From the NCBI GenBank assembly GCA_031363085.1, contig JANLTU010000203.1, positions 11,120 through 75,119 of the forward strand: a stretch of DNA of 64,000 bases, read 5' to 3'. This stretch comes from UBA6921 sp031363085. Lineage in GTDB: Bacteria; Pseudomonadota; Gammaproteobacteria; SG8-11. The position numbers and the translations under genes were made by a program. Under the pieces are notes generated by a model. That model did not search any database and was not told the DNA's origin. It saw nothing but the letters and a program-made list of their open reading frames with translations. This document shows, piece by piece, positions 17,751 to 27,347 of the stretch (positions are counted from its first letter, which is position 1; each line of letters starts with the position of its first letter).

Positions 17751-17855
17751 GGCGTCTTGTAAGCCTCGGTGGGTGCGCTGGCGTACCGACCCCGTTTCGG
17801 ATTGTGACTACTTTGTGGATCATATTTTTTCAACTTTGAAAGACTGATACCGACG

Positions 17856-18482
17856 ATGAAACATAAACAGATTGAGCAGCGTTTCCTCCGCTGGATGATG
17901 GGCGCTTGGGTGATGTTATTCCTCACCGCCTGTGCCGCACCTCAAGTAATCCCGGCACCCGCCGCCACCTTCAGTAATCCGGAATATGTCATCGGGGCGG
18001 GGGATACCCTACAGGTGTTTGTGTGGCGCAACCCGGAACTTTCTCTAACGATTCCGGTGCGCCCCGACGGCCGCATCTCCACACCGCTGGTGGAAGAGCT
18101 GGTGGTCGCCAACAAGACGCCGGCGCAAGTGGCACGTGAGGTTGAAAAACGTCTCAGTGCGTATTTGAAAGATCCGCTGGTGACCGTCATCGTGACCACT
18201 TTTGTCGGGCCCTATAACCAACAAGTGCGTGTACTGGGTGCGGCGACACGGCCGCAAGTGCTGCCGTATCGCGCCAATATGACCGTGTTGGACGTCATCA
18301 TCGCGGTGGGTGGACTGACTAATCTGGCTGCCGGCAATAAGGCCACCATCTCGCGCACGATTAATGGTCAAGTCACGCAGTTTGCGGTGCGTCTGAACGA
18401 TTTGATCCGTGATGGCGATATCCGCGCGAATGTCGAAATGGCGCCCGGCGACATTTTGCTTATCCCCGAGTCTTGGTTTTAG
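17856..18482 (+). CDS. epsE: XrtA-system polysaccharide export lipoprotein (Wza-like)
   Basis: This 208-residue outer-membrane lipoprotein has the lipobox LTAC (Cys26). The polysaccharide-export domain follows (YVIGAGDTLQVFVWRNPELS, residues about 43-125), then a SLBB-type segment (VRVLGAATRPQVLPYR). The final SWF ending and short length match the export protein of XrtA/PEP-CTERM polysaccharide loci rather than full-length Wza. It would form part of the channel that takes polysaccharide across the outer membrane. It starts the operon that runs to 32823; the next gene begins 21 bp later. Confidence 0.9.
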   Translation: MKHKQIEQRFLRWMMGAWVMLFLTACAAPQVIPAPAATFSNPEYVIGAGDTLQVFVWRNPELSLTIPVRPDGRISTPLVEELVVANKTPAQVAREVEKRLSAYLKDPLVTVIVTTFVGPYNQQVRVLGAATRPQVLPYRANMTVLDVIIAVGGLTNLAAGNKATISRTINGQVTQFAVRLNDLIRDGDIRANVEMAPGDILLIPESWF

Positions 18483-18503
18483 TGTGTTAGCGAAGGCATC
18501 GTC

Positions 18504-20054
18504 ATGAACGAGTTAATGTCACAATTGTCAAGCTATGCGCGCACTACGTGGCGTTACCGCTGGTATAGCCAGTTGGTGGCGTGGCCGGTGTGTTTTATCG
18601 GGTGGTTGGTGGTGTACATGATGCCGAATCAATATGACGCGACCGCGCGGGTGTACATCGACACGCAATCCATGCTACGTCCGTTGCTGCAAGGGTTAGC
18701 GGTTCAGACCAATGTGGCGGAACAAATCCAGGGGATGATGCGAACCCTGCTCAGCCGCCCGAATCTTGAAAAAGTAGCGCGCATGTCTGACCTCGACATG
18801 CAGGCTAAAACACCTGAAGAAATGGAACTGCTGTTGAATCGTCTGGGCAAAAAAATCGTGCTGACCAACGCCGGCCGCGAAAATCTCTTCAGTATTTCGT
18901 ATACCTACCAAAAGCCCGAAGTCGCGAAGCAGGTGGTGCAGTCGTTGTTGACCGTGTTCGTGGAAAGCAGTCTGGGCGACACGCGCAAGGATTCGAGCGC
19001 AGCGCAGCAATTCATTGACGAACAGATTAAAGAATATGAAGAGAAGCTGTCTTCGGCTGAAGATCGCCTGAAAGATTTCAAGCGCCAAAATATCAATGTC
19101 ATGCCTTCCGAGGGGCGCGGCTACTACGAACGCTTGCAGAGTGAGACGGCAGTGCTCGAACGCGCCAAGCTGGAACTTTGGGAATCTGAAAACCGGCGCG
19201 ATGAATTGCGCCGGCAGCTCGACGGTGAGGAACCGACCTTCGGATTGATGTCGGAACCGATCAAGACGGCGATCTCACCTGTCGATACCCGTATTCAGGC
19301 GTTGCAAACCAAACTGGACGAACTGCTGCTGAGATACACCGACGAGCATCCCGACGTGACCTCGCTGCGCAAACAAATCGGTGAACTACAAGAGCAGGAG
19401 AAAAAGAAGCGTGAGTCGCAAGCGGGGGCGAGCCCGGGCCGTACCACCACGCTCGAAGCCAATCCGGTCTATCAACGATTAAGAATTGCGCTGGGGGAGT
19501 CGGAAGCCAATGTAGCGTCATTGCGGGTGCGCGTTAAGGAATACAGCAGCCGCATCGTCCAGTTGAACAAGCTGGTCGATACCGTGCCGCAAGTGGAGGC
19601 GGAGCTGGCCCGCCTGAATCGCGACTATGCGATTAACAAACAAAACTACGAAACGTTAATTGCCCGGCGCGAGTCCGCAAAAATTTCCGAATCGGCGGAA
19701 CAAAGCTCGGATGCATTGAAGTTTAAAATTGTCGACCCACCGCGCGTATCGCTCAAACCGGTGGCGCCTAATCGCCCCTTGTTGGCCTCGGCGGTGCTCG
19801 TCGGCGGTTTGGGGATGGGAGTTTTCTTCGCATTTTTCCTATCGCAACTCAAGCCGACCTTTGATCACCATCGTTCCATCATCGAAGCAACCAACGTGCC
19901 GGTGCTGGGTTACGTGTCGATGGTCTCGAACAGCGCGGCACGCAACAAGCTACGGATCGAGGTCATGGCCTTTTCAACAATGACCATCGGTTTGTTCGTG
20001 GTGTTTGGATTTTACGTTGCGATGCAAGTTCTTGCGAACACGTCGGCTCAATAG
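18504..20054 (+). CDS. epsF: XrtA-system chain length determinant (Wzz/GNVR)
   Basis: This 516-residue inner-membrane protein regulates polymer length and couples export to the kinase. It has an N-terminal membrane span (about residues 20-42), a Wzz domain, long periplasmic coiled coils (about 165-400, rich in EEK, AEDRLKDF and LARLNRDYAINKQNYE), then a hydrophobic span (about 415-435) and a last span near 485-505. The PNRPLLASAVL segment before the second span is typical of the GNVR class. The kinase domain is not fused here but encoded by the next gene, 10 bp downstream. Confidence 0.9.
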   Translation: MNELMSQLSSYARTTWRYRWYSQLVAWPVCFIGWLVVYMMPNQYDATARVYIDTQSMLRPLLQGLAVQTNVAEQIQGMMRTLLSRPNLEKVARMSDLDMQAKTPEEMELLLNRLGKKIVLTNAGRENLFSISYTYQKPEVAKQVVQSLLTVFVESSLGDTRKDSSAAQQFIDEQIKEYEEKLSSAEDRLKDFKRQNINVMPSEGRGYYERLQSETAVLERAKLELWESENRRDELRRQLDGEEPTFGLMSEPIKTAISPVDTRIQALQTKLDELLLRYTDEHPDVTSLRKQIGELQEQEKKKRESQAGASPGRTTTLEANPVYQRLRIALGESEANVASLRVRVKEYSSRIVQLNKLVDTVPQVEAELARLNRDYAINKQNYETLIARRESAKISESAEQSSDALKFKIVDPPRVSLKPVAPNRPLLASAVLVGGLGMGVFFAFFLSQLKPTFDHHRSIIEATNVPVLGYVSMVSNSAARNKLRIEVMAFSTMTIGLFVVFGFYVAMQVLANTSAQ

Positions 20055-20064
20055 GTAGGCGCGA

Positions 20065-20955
20065 ATGAATTCCATAGAAAAGTTGGTTGACCGGATGATC
20101 CATACCGGCAAAATTAATTCGGACGCCGGTCTTGCGCCTGCGCCCAGTACGCCGCCGCAGTCGATGCGGGCACCTGCAGCGCATGCGCGCAGTGCAGGCA
20201 AAGCGGATATTGCTGTGTTGAATCTGGCGCAGTTAAAAGCAGCCGGCATGCTAACGCCAGATAACTCTCGCAGTCTGATCGCCGAGGAATATCGCGCCAT
20301 CAAGCGTCCGTTGCTGAAGAATGCATTCAAAACTTCGGCGACCGACGTGATCCATCCCAACTTGATCATGGTGACCAGCGCGATTCCCGGTGAGGGGAAA
20401 TCGTTTACCTCTATTAATCTCGCGATGAGTATCGCCATGGAGCTGGATCATACCGTGTTACTGGTGGAGGCCGACGTCGCCAAGCCCGCCATCGCGCGCT
20501 ACTTGGGCTTGCCGGAGAATGTAAAGGGGCTGGTGGATTTTCTTTCCGACGAGCGCATGTCGCTTGAAGAAGTGTTGCTGCCCACTAACGTACCGAAATT
20601 GACATTATTACGTGCCGGTAGTTTTCATCATCAGGCCACCGAGCTGCTGGCCAGTCAAAACATGAGCCGGTTGATCGGCGAGCTGGCGGAGCGCTATGCG
20701 GATCGCGTCGTCATTTTCGATGCGCCGCCGATGCTGGTGTCGAGCGAGGCGGCGGTGTTGTCGTCGCTGGTCGGGCAGATTGTCATGGTGGTCGAGTACG
20801 GCAAGACGCCGCAGCGTGTAGTCAAAGATGCGCTGCACCTTATCGGGCACGACAAGATTGTCGGTGTGGTGTTGAACAAAAGTTACGGTGGTTCGAGCCC
20901 GGGATATGGTTACGGATATTACGGCGTGGTGGGCAAGGGTGATGATCGCGAATAA
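20065..20955 (+). CDS. epsG: XrtA-associated tyrosine autokinase (BY-kinase)
   Basis: This 296-residue cytoplasmic kinase has Walker A PGEGKS at residues 108-113, a Walker A' strand (LLVEADVAKP), and Walker B (VVIFDAPPML). It ends with a tyrosine/glycine cluster (GSSPGYGYGYYG), the autophosphorylation tail of BY-kinases. The preceding EEYRAIKRPLLKNA helix is the usual oligomerisation motif. It likely phosphorylates itself when bound to the Wzz-like protein encoded just upstream, controlling polymerisation. The first 75 residues are variable. Downstream lie 266 bp without a gene before the outer-membrane protein. Confidence 0.92.
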   Translation: MNSIEKLVDRMIHTGKINSDAGLAPAPSTPPQSMRAPAAHARSAGKADIAVLNLAQLKAAGMLTPDNSRSLIAEEYRAIKRPLLKNAFKTSATDVIHPNLIMVTSAIPGEGKSFTSINLAMSIAMELDHTVLLVEADVAKPAIARYLGLPENVKGLVDFLSDERMSLEEVLLPTNVPKLTLLRAGSFHHQATELLASQNMSRLIGELAERYADRVVIFDAPPMLVSSEAAVLSSLVGQIVMVVEYGKTPQRVVKDALHLIGHDKIVGVVLNKSYGGSSPGYGYGYYGVVGKGDDRE

Positions 20956-21221
20956 TTGCGGGCCGCATTCCTAACGAATACGGTGTTGTTTTCCTGTATT
21001 GATTTTACCCGTGGATGAAGATTGCCGGTGAGGTGGGGATCGGCGACTCTTGTCGCCGCCGGCGGGTAAGTTCTGCGCTTCTCCACATTATGTGTTTGTT
21101 TGCATGCATGGTGTAAATAAGCCCGCAGCACGGGTTCTGAAGCAATCGAATTTCGCAGTCTTTGCATACTCCACGTCGTAGCATTCTGAATTTTTTATCT
21201 CGGTAAATCTTGCGAGGATCT

Positions 21222-22664
21222 GTGAATTACGTGACACGTCTAAGGTACACAATCGCAGCGCTGCTGGTTGCAGTGGCCGTTCCTGCCGCCGTGCATGCGG
21301 CAAATTGGAATGTTGTTCCGAGTGTGGAAACCACCTTGACCTACGCGAATAACTTTACTTTTGCACCCAAGGGTCGTGAAGAAGGCGAAACCGTATTGGA
21401 GGTTAAACCTGCGATCAGCGTGCAGAGCACCGAAGGCCGAACGCAACTGGGTTTGTTTTACGGAATCGATAATTTGTATTACGCGAATAATTCGGATCGC
21501 AATGCCGTGCAGCAATTATTACGGAGCAACGCAAGCGCCGAGGTGTTGCGCGATCTGTTCTTTGTTACCGCGAGCGGGTCGATTTCTTACCAGTCGGTGA
21601 AACCCTCAGCGGCAACCAATCTTGGCAACCTAGCGATTTTGCAGGATTCAACCGAGGTGACCACCTGGGCCTTGTCTCCCTATTTCAGGCAAACCTTTGG
21701 CAGCGCGTTAGACTTGCGCGCGGGCATGAACCTGAATGTGGTGAATTACAAAAGATTTCTCCCGGACAGTTTTTTGCGCGAGTATTTCGTTAACGCCGCA
21801 AGCGGACCCAGCGCGCAAGATTTGCGCTGGAAGCTCGACCTGCGCAGCAGCCAAGTCTATTACAAGGGAGAGCTCAGCAACTCCAGGCATGACGTGGCGG
21901 AGTTGGATCTTCGCTACAAGATTTTGCCGCAGTGGGCGTTAACCGGTCGCATGGGGTACGTCGACTATAAATATGACTACGACCCGTTGTTTAGCGACGA
22001 GCCGAAAGGAAAAACCTGGCGTGCAGGCGTCGCGTGGGTACCCAGTACGCGCACCGAACTGGAAGTTGGCGTGAGTAAAACTTTCATCAGCCGCGCAAAA
22101 TACGGTTCGTTCGTTTATCAGGGCCAGTGGTTGTTCTGGAATGTTAATGTTGATGAAGTTGTCACCGACCGACGCCAGTTGCTACTGGACGATAAGAAAC
22201 CGGTCACCGATCCCATTCCGCAGCAGGTGGAAACGGTCAATATCAGCTCCCTCACTGAAAGCCAAGAGGTGTTCGTAAACAAAGCCATGCGCTTACGCAC
22301 GGGCTACAAATCCGATGACACCGCAATTGAAGTTTTTGGCTATCGTGATCGTCGGCATTTCCAGAAAACCAACGGTACTGAAGTCGTCAGCGGTGGCGGT
22401 GCGACCCTGAGCTTGGTTTTATCGCGTCAGACCAGTGTTCAAATGGGCGTTAGTCGGGCCAACCTCAAGCCGGCCGACACCAGCCCTGAAACAAGCAGCA
22501 CTAGCACCAAAACAACCGACCTCTCGGCGTCGTTGCTGCGCACTTTCGGCACGGGACTGCACGCGTCGCTCAACGTGCAGCGCCGTGCGGGGCAGTCGAC
22601 GGATGAGCTGCAAACAGATTTCGTCGCGTACCTGATTTCGGTGCGCGTGCGGATGGATTTTTAA
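21222..22664 (+). CDS. XrtA-system outer-membrane beta-barrel protein
   Basis: The chosen start is a GTG at 21222, four bases after GAGGA; a TTG at 21210 or GTG at 21231 are alternatives. It gives a signal peptide ending AVHA. The mature protein (about 455 residues) shows alternating aromatic beta strands such as RTQLGLFYGIDNLYY, and ends in a strand with C-terminal phenylalanine (VRVRMDF), the usual signature of a BamA-inserted barrel. It matches the TIGR03016-type outer-membrane protein of XrtA polysaccharide loci. It is a candidate outer-membrane partner for export. In many XrtA loci a dedicated ATPase gene follows; here the deacetylase follows directly. Confidence 0.85.
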   Translation: MNYVTRLRYTIAALLVAVAVPAAVHAANWNVVPSVETTLTYANNFTFAPKGREEGETVLEVKPAISVQSTEGRTQLGLFYGIDNLYYANNSDRNAVQQLLRSNASAEVLRDLFFVTASGSISYQSVKPSAATNLGNLAILQDSTEVTTWALSPYFRQTFGSALDLRAGMNLNVVNYKRFLPDSFLREYFVNAASGPSAQDLRWKLDLRSSQVYYKGELSNSRHDVAELDLRYKILPQWALTGRMGYVDYKYDYDPLFSDEPKGKTWRAGVAWVPSTRTELEVGVSKTFISRAKYGSFVYQGQWLFWNVNVDEVVTDRRQLLLDDKKPVTDPIPQQVETVNISSLTESQEVFVNKAMRLRTGYKSDDTAIEVFGYRDRRHFQKTNGTEVVSGGGATLSLVLSRQTSVQMGVSRANLKPADTSPETSSTSTKTTDLSASLLRTFGTGLHASLNVQRRAGQSTDELQTDFVAYLISVRVRMDF

Positions 22665-22677
22665 TTTGGGAGACGCT

Positions 22678-23589
22678 ATGTCGTCGCAACACGAAACACA
22701 GCAAAAAATAATCAATGCGATGACCGTCGACGTGGAAGATTATTTCCAGGTTTCCGCGTTTGAGAACATTATCAAGCGCGACCAGTGGGATACGCTGCCG
22801 CGACGCGTGGAGCTCAACACGCATCGCGTGCTGGATCTATTCGCGCAAGGCGCAATCAAGGCCACGTTTTTCACCTTGGGTTGGGTGGCGGAACGCCATC
22901 CGCAACTGATTCGTCGCATGGTGAGCGAAGGGCATGAGTTGGCCAGCCACGGCTACTCGCATATCCGCGTGACGCAGCAGCAGCCGGCGCAGTTTCGCGA
23001 GGATGTGACCCGCACCAAGAAAATGCTGGAAGACCTGAGCGGTGTTGCGGTGCGCGGTTATCGTGCTGCGAGCTATTCAATTGGCGCCGCCAACCTATGG
23101 GCGCTGGATGAGTTAAAGGGGGCGGGTTATGACTACAGCTCCAGCATCTATCCGGTCAAGCACGACTTATACGGCATGCCCGAGTGTTCGCGCTTTGCCT
23201 GTTATCCGCGCGGCCGCGACAGTATTCTGGAAATTCCGGTCACCACGGTCGAGTTATTCGGCAACAAACTACCGTGCGGCGGCGGCGGCTATTTCCGCTT
23301 GTACCCCTACGCCGTATCGCGCTGGGCATTGCAGCGTGTGAATCATCGCGACCGGCAAGCGGGGCTGTTTTATTTTCATCCATGGGAGATCGACCCCGGC
23401 CAGCCGCGCCAAAATAATATTCCGCTCAAGACGCGCGTTCGCCACTACCTGAATTTGGGTCGGATGGAAGCGCGCCTCAAGGCATTAATGAGAGATTTTT
23501 CCTGGGGACGTATGGATCAGATTTTTTTGACGACGAGCAGCAGCGACAACGGGGCTGCGGAAAACGCCGTGCGTGTTGCACGTGGCTGA
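22678..23589 (+). CDS. XrtA-system polysaccharide deacetylase
   Basis: This 303-residue NodB-type carbohydrate deacetylase, with a DUF3473 tail, probably removes N-acetyl groups from the polymer or its intermediates. The first catalytic motif is TVDVEDYFQVS, with the metal-binding and base aspartates. The second is ASHGYSH with both histidines, and GYRAASYSI is the substrate-loop motif. Length and the ending with KTRVRHYLNLGRMEARL match the XrtA-associated group. The ATG at 22678 follows GGGAGA and is preferred to an earlier TTG. No signal peptide is seen, so it acts in the cytoplasm or is exported in another way. It overlaps the next gene. Confidence 0.92.
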   Translation: MSSQHETQQKIINAMTVDVEDYFQVSAFENIIKRDQWDTLPRRVELNTHRVLDLFAQGAIKATFFTLGWVAERHPQLIRRMVSEGHELASHGYSHIRVTQQQPAQFREDVTRTKKMLEDLSGVAVRGYRAASYSIGAANLWALDELKGAGYDYSSSIYPVKHDLYGMPECSRFACYPRGRDSILEIPVTTVELFGNKLPCGGGGYFRLYPYAVSRWALQRVNHRDRQAGLFYFHPWEIDPGQPRQNNIPLKTRVRHYLNLGRMEARLKALMRDFSWGRMDQIFLTTSSSDNGAAENAVRVARG

Positions 23590-24613
23590 GCTTAACATTA
23601 AAGAATTTGCGCCGATCGACTTGGCGCGCTGGGACGCATTTGTCGCCGGCAATGCCGAAGCCACCTTCTTCCATCGCGCCGGCTGGAAAGACGTCATCGA
23701 GCGCGCCTTCGGCCATCGCATGTATTTGTTCTATGCCGAACGCAATGGACAGATTGAAGGCGTATATCCGCTTGGGCATGTGCACAGCCGGCTGTTCGGC
23801 AATGCGCTTATTTCGGTGCCGTTCTGCGTTTACGGCGGGGCGGCGGCGGCCAACGACGAAGCGCGTGCGGCGCTCGATACCGCCGCGCAGAATCTGGCGG
23901 TAAAGCTGGGTGTGGATTATCTGGAAGTGCGCAGCCTGGTGCCGCGTCACGACGACTGGTTGCGCAAGGATCTCTACGTCACCTTCCGCAAAGCGATTGA
24001 TCCCGATGTCGAAAAAAATATGACCAACATTCCGCGTAAGCAGCGCGCGATGGTGCGTAAAGGGATTGATGCCGGTTTGGTCGGCGAGCTTGATGTCAAT
24101 ATCGAGCGCTTTTACGAAGCCTATGCGCGCAGCGTGCATGCCCTGGGCACACCGGTGTTCCCGAAAAATTACTTCAAGATTCTGTATGAAGTGTTTAACA
24201 AAGACGCAGATATTTTAACCGTAACCAAAGACGGCCACTTGATCGCAAGCGTCATGAATTTCTATCACCGCGACGAAGTGTTGCCGTACTACGGTGGTGG
24301 CACCAGCGCAGCGCGCGAAGTCAAAGGCAACGATTTCATGTACTGGGAGCTGCTGCGCCGCAGTTGCGAGCGCGGCTTGAAAGTCTTTGACTATGGCCGC
24401 AGCAAGCAGGGTACCGGTTCCTATAGTTTTAAAAAGAACTGGGGCTTCGAGCCGCAACCTTTGTACTACGAATATTTTCTTGTCAAGGCCAAGGCGCTGC
24501 CGAATGTCAGCCCGACCAACCCCAAGTATGAAATGTTCATCAAACTATGGAAGAAGCTGCCGTTTTCCATCAGCAAAATCATCGGTCCGTTTATCGCTAA
24601 AAACTTGGGTTAA
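23573..24613 (+). CDS. XrtA-associated FemAB-family aminoacyl/acyltransferase
   Basis: This 346-residue protein has two tandem GNAT-like halves of the FemAB fold. Motifs include FHRAGWKDVIERAFGHR near the start and FDYGRSKQGTGSYSFKKNWGFEPQPL near the end, both typical of the FemAB protein of XrtA loci. FemAB enzymes transfer amino acids from aminoacyl-tRNA; the acceptor here is unknown, possibly the polysaccharide. The GTG at 23573 overlaps the deacetylase gene by 17 bp; a GTG at 23582 is equally possible, and neither has a clear ribosome site. Translational coupling is likely. Confidence 0.88.
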   Translation: MLHVAELNIKEFAPIDLARWDAFVAGNAEATFFHRAGWKDVIERAFGHRMYLFYAERNGQIEGVYPLGHVHSRLFGNALISVPFCVYGGAAAANDEARAALDTAAQNLAVKLGVDYLEVRSLVPRHDDWLRKDLYVTFRKAIDPDVEKNMTNIPRKQRAMVRKGIDAGLVGELDVNIERFYEAYARSVHALGTPVFPKNYFKILYEVFNKDADILTVTKDGHLIASVMNFYHRDEVLPYYGGGTSAAREVKGNDFMYWELLRRSCERGLKVFDYGRSKQGTGSYSFKKNWGFEPQPLYYEYFLVKAKALPNVSPTNPKYEMFIKLWKKLPFSISKIIGPFIAKNLG

Positions 24614-24615
24614 GA

Positions 24616-25821
24616 TTGAACGTGCACGACCTCCTCTTGCTGGTCCATCGCATTCCTTATCCGCCGAATAAAGGCGACAAAATTCGTTCCTATCACTTGC
24701 TCAAACATCTGGCGTCGCAGTACCGAGTGCATCTGGGTACGTTTATCGATGATGTCGATGATGGGCGCCATATCGATGCAGTGAAAGCGCTGTGTGTCGA
24801 TACCTGTTTTGTGAAGTTGCATCCAACGCGCGCGCGGCTGCTTAGTTTGCGCGGCTTGCTCACCGCTGAGCCGCTGACCTTGACATATTATCGCAGTGAC
24901 ATGTTGCAGCGCTGGGTGCGCACAGCCATGGCGGCGCATTCAATTCAACGGGTGGTCGCATTTTCATCCCCGATGGCGCAATTTGCCGATGACTTCACCA
25001 ACGTGCGCCGCGTGATGGATTTTGTCGATGTCGATTCAGACAAGTGGGCGCAATTCGCCAAGTCCAAAGCGTGGCCGTTAAGCTGGGTGTATCAGCGTGA
25101 AAGTGAAACGCTGTTGAATTATGAGCGGCATGTGGCGGCGCGTTGGGACGCGAGCGTGTTGGTGTCAAACGATGAAGCTGAGCTGTTCCGGCGTCTGGCG
25201 CCGCAGTCGGCCACCCGGGTGAGCGGCATCTCCAACGGCGTGGACAGCGATTATTTTTCGCCGCAACACCGCTATGAAAATCCCTATGCTAGTGGCGGCC
25301 CGGTGTTGGTATTTACCGGGGCGATGGATTATTGGGCCAACGTCGATGCCGTGGCTTGGTTCACACACGCAGTCTTTCCGCTGGTCCGCGCGCAAATCAA
25401 GGACGCACGTTTTTACATTGTTGGTTCGCGGCCGTCGGTCGCAGTGCAGGCGCTGGCTCAGTGCGAGGGCGTGACCGTCACCGGCGCGGTGCCGGATGTG
25501 CGCCCGTACCTGCATTACGCACTTGCTGCGGTCGCACCACTGCGTATTGCACGCGGCATTCAGAACAAAGTGCTGGAAGCGCTGAGCATGGCGCGTCCGG
25601 TGATTGCCACCAGCGCTGCCGCCGAAGGTCTGAAAGCGCGTCCGGAGAACACCCTATGGGTGGCGGATGAAGCACAACACTACGCCCAGCGCTGCGTCGC
25701 CATGCTGCGCGGCGAGCTTGCAGCGCAGGCGGGGGAGTCCGGCCGGCGCTGCGTGGTCGAGCATTATTCCTGGGCAGGTAACCTCGCGCGTTTTTCGGAA
25801 TTATTAGAGCCTGCCCGGTGA
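24616..25821 (+). CDS. XrtA-system glycosyltransferase (TIGR03087 type)
   Basis: This 401-residue GT-B family 4 glycosyltransferase has an N terminus (HDLLLLVHRIPYPPNKGDKIRSYH) that is diagnostic of this XrtA-associated group. The C-terminal domain shows GAMDYWANVDAVAWF and the nucleotide-sugar-binding segment GIQNKVLEALSMARPVIATS. It acts on the cytoplasmic face of the inner membrane to build the repeat unit. The start is a TTG at 24616 or GTG at 24622; neither has a good ribosome site. It begins two bases after FemAB and overlaps xrtA by 4 bp (GTGA). Confidence 0.9.
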   Translation: MNVHDLLLLVHRIPYPPNKGDKIRSYHLLKHLASQYRVHLGTFIDDVDDGRHIDAVKALCVDTCFVKLHPTRARLLSLRGLLTAEPLTLTYYRSDMLQRWVRTAMAAHSIQRVVAFSSPMAQFADDFTNVRRVMDFVDVDSDKWAQFAKSKAWPLSWVYQRESETLLNYERHVAARWDASVLVSNDEAELFRRLAPQSATRVSGISNGVDSDYFSPQHRYENPYASGGPVLVFTGAMDYWANVDAVAWFTHAVFPLVRAQIKDARFYIVGSRPSVAVQALAQCEGVTVTGAVPDVRPYLHYALAAVAPLRIARGIQNKVLEALSMARPVIATSAAAEGLKARPENTLWVADEAQHYAQRCVAMLRGELAAQAGESGRRCVVEHYSWAGNLARFSELLEPAR

Positions 25822-27347
25822 GCGCGTCTGTCCCGCATCCCGCTGCGCCTGCGCTACTTACAGCGCGTTGGCGTGTCGCGTGGCTGACGGTGGTGGTGGC
25901 ATGGGCGGTGGTCGTGGCCGCCTATTGGAATACGCTTTCGGCCATCGTTTTGATCTGGTTGCACTCGGCAAGTTTTACGCACGGATTTTTAATCGTGCCG
26001 GTGGTCGTGTATCTGGTGTGGCAGCAGCGCGCCGAGCTCCAGATGTTGACTCCAGAGCCTGCGCCGGTGGCCCTGTTATTGTTAGCCGCGTTGGTATTGT
26101 TGTGGAATGTGGCGAGCCTGCTGGTCGTAAACGCCGCGCAACACTTCGCCGTAGTAATGATGATACCCGCCACCTTATGGCTGCTGTTGGGCAGCGCCGT
26201 GCTGCGGCGCTTGATGTTCCCGATGGCGTACCTGTTGTTCGCCGTGCCCTTCGGCGAATTTCTGGTGCCGTCCCTGCAAGATGTTACCGCCGCCATCACC
26301 GTCAAGGCTTTGCAACTCACCGGCATTCCGGTGTTGTGGGAGGGGCGCTTTTTTTATATTCCATCCGGAAACTTCGAAGTGGCGGAAGCCTGCAGTGGCG
26401 TGCGTTATCTGATCGCGTCGTTGGCCTTGGGTACGCTGTACGCCTATGTGAGCTATCACGCGCTGTGGCGGCGCGCGGTGTTTATCCTGCTTGCAGCAGC
26501 GGTGCCGGTGCTTGCCAATGGCGCGCGCGCTTATGGCATCGTGATGCTGGCGCACCTCAGCGATTACCAGCTCGCGCTGGGTGTGGATCATTTTATTTAT
26601 GGCTGGGTATTTTTCGGCGCGGTGATGCTGCTGCTATTTTGGTTGGGGAATCACTTTCGCGACGCACCGAGAGCGCCGGTCGTGGAGCAAGCGCAAACAT
26701 CTGCCGCCGCATTCGCCGCGCCACGCAGCGGATGGGGTTGGCGCGCGCTGGCCTTGGTGATCGTGCTGAGTGGTCCGCTGTTGAACTTCGCGTTACAGCG
26801 TGAAGCGAGTGTGCTTCCGGCCTTCGAGTTACGTTTGCCGCCGGGCAGCGGGGAATGGAGCGGGCCGCAGGCGAGCGTCGATCCATGGATGCCAAAATTC
26901 ATCGGTGCCGTCCAGCAACGCGCCGAGTATCGCCGTGCTCAACACGCGGTGCAGGTTTACGTGGCGTATTACGCGCAACAACACGCCGGTGCCGAATTGA
27001 TCAACCCGCAGAATGCCTTGTTTGATATGGGCAGCGAACGTCGCGTCAGCGAAGAAGTCGAGACCCTCGCCCTTGCAGATGGGATGGCGTGGACAGTGCG
27101 CGCATTGCGCATTCACGCCGCACAGCGCGAGCGCTTGATCTGGAGTTGGTATGTCGTGGCCGGGCAAGCGACCGCGAATCCGCTGCTTGCGAAACTGTAT
27201 GAGATGCGTACACGTGTGTTGCGCAGCAGCGGCGGGGCGGCGCTGTTTGCGTTGGCCACCGAGGACGACCCAGGCGCAGCGGCGCGCTTGCAAGATTTTC
27301 TTGACGCCCTGCGGCGACCGTTGCACGCAAGCGTGGGCGGCGAGTGA
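25818..27347 (+). CDS. xrtA: Exosortase A fused to EpsI domain
   Basis: This 509-residue polytopic membrane protein is the transpeptidase-like enzyme thought to cleave PEP-CTERM proteins. The catalytic triad is visible: Cys192 in EACSGVRYL, Arg237 in NGARAY and His258 in VDHFIYGW. About eight hydrophobic segments cover residues 20-285. A soluble C-terminal EpsI domain (about 315-505, DUF3485-like, with PQASVDPWMPKFIGAVQQR) follows, the usual fusion in this type. It starts with GTG overlapping the upstream glycosyltransferase and overlaps the next gene, also by 4 bp. No protein with a PEP-CTERM tail is encoded in this window, so its substrates lie elsewhere. Confidence 0.95.
   Translation: MSASVPHPAAPALLTARWRVAWLTVVVAWAVVVAAYWNTLSAIVLIWLHSASFTHGFLIVPVVVYLVWQQRAELQMLTPEPAPVALLLLAALVLLWNVASLLVVNAAQHFAVVMMIPATLWLLLGSAVLRRLMFPMAYLLFAVPFGEFLVPSLQDVTAAITVKALQLTGIPVLWEGRFFYIPSGNFEVAEACSGVRYLIASLALGTLYAYVSYHALWRRAVFILLAAAVPVLANGARAYGIVMLAHLSDYQLALGVDHFIYGWVFFGAVMLLLFWLGNHFRDAPRAPVVEQAQTSAAAFAAPRSGWGWRALALVIVLSGPLLNFALQREASVLPAFELRLPPGSGEWSGPQASVDPWMPKFIGAVQQRAEYRRAQHAVQVYVAYYAQQHAGAELINPQNALFDMGSERRVSEEVETLALADGMAWTVRALRIHAAQRERLIWSWYVVAGQATANPLLAKLYEMRTRVLRSSGGAALFALATEDDPGAAARLQDFLDALRRPLHASVGGE

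Noticed and set aside
17590..17780. Sigma-54 promoter before the exopolysaccharide operon
   Set aside because: Several TGG stretches exist, but none has GC at the right distance to match the -24/-12 consensus.
25868..26803. 311-codon plus-strand frame inside xrtA
   Set aside because: It is an alternative frame of the exosortase gene, whose triad and membrane spans are complete; the product is arginine/glycine-rich without motifs.
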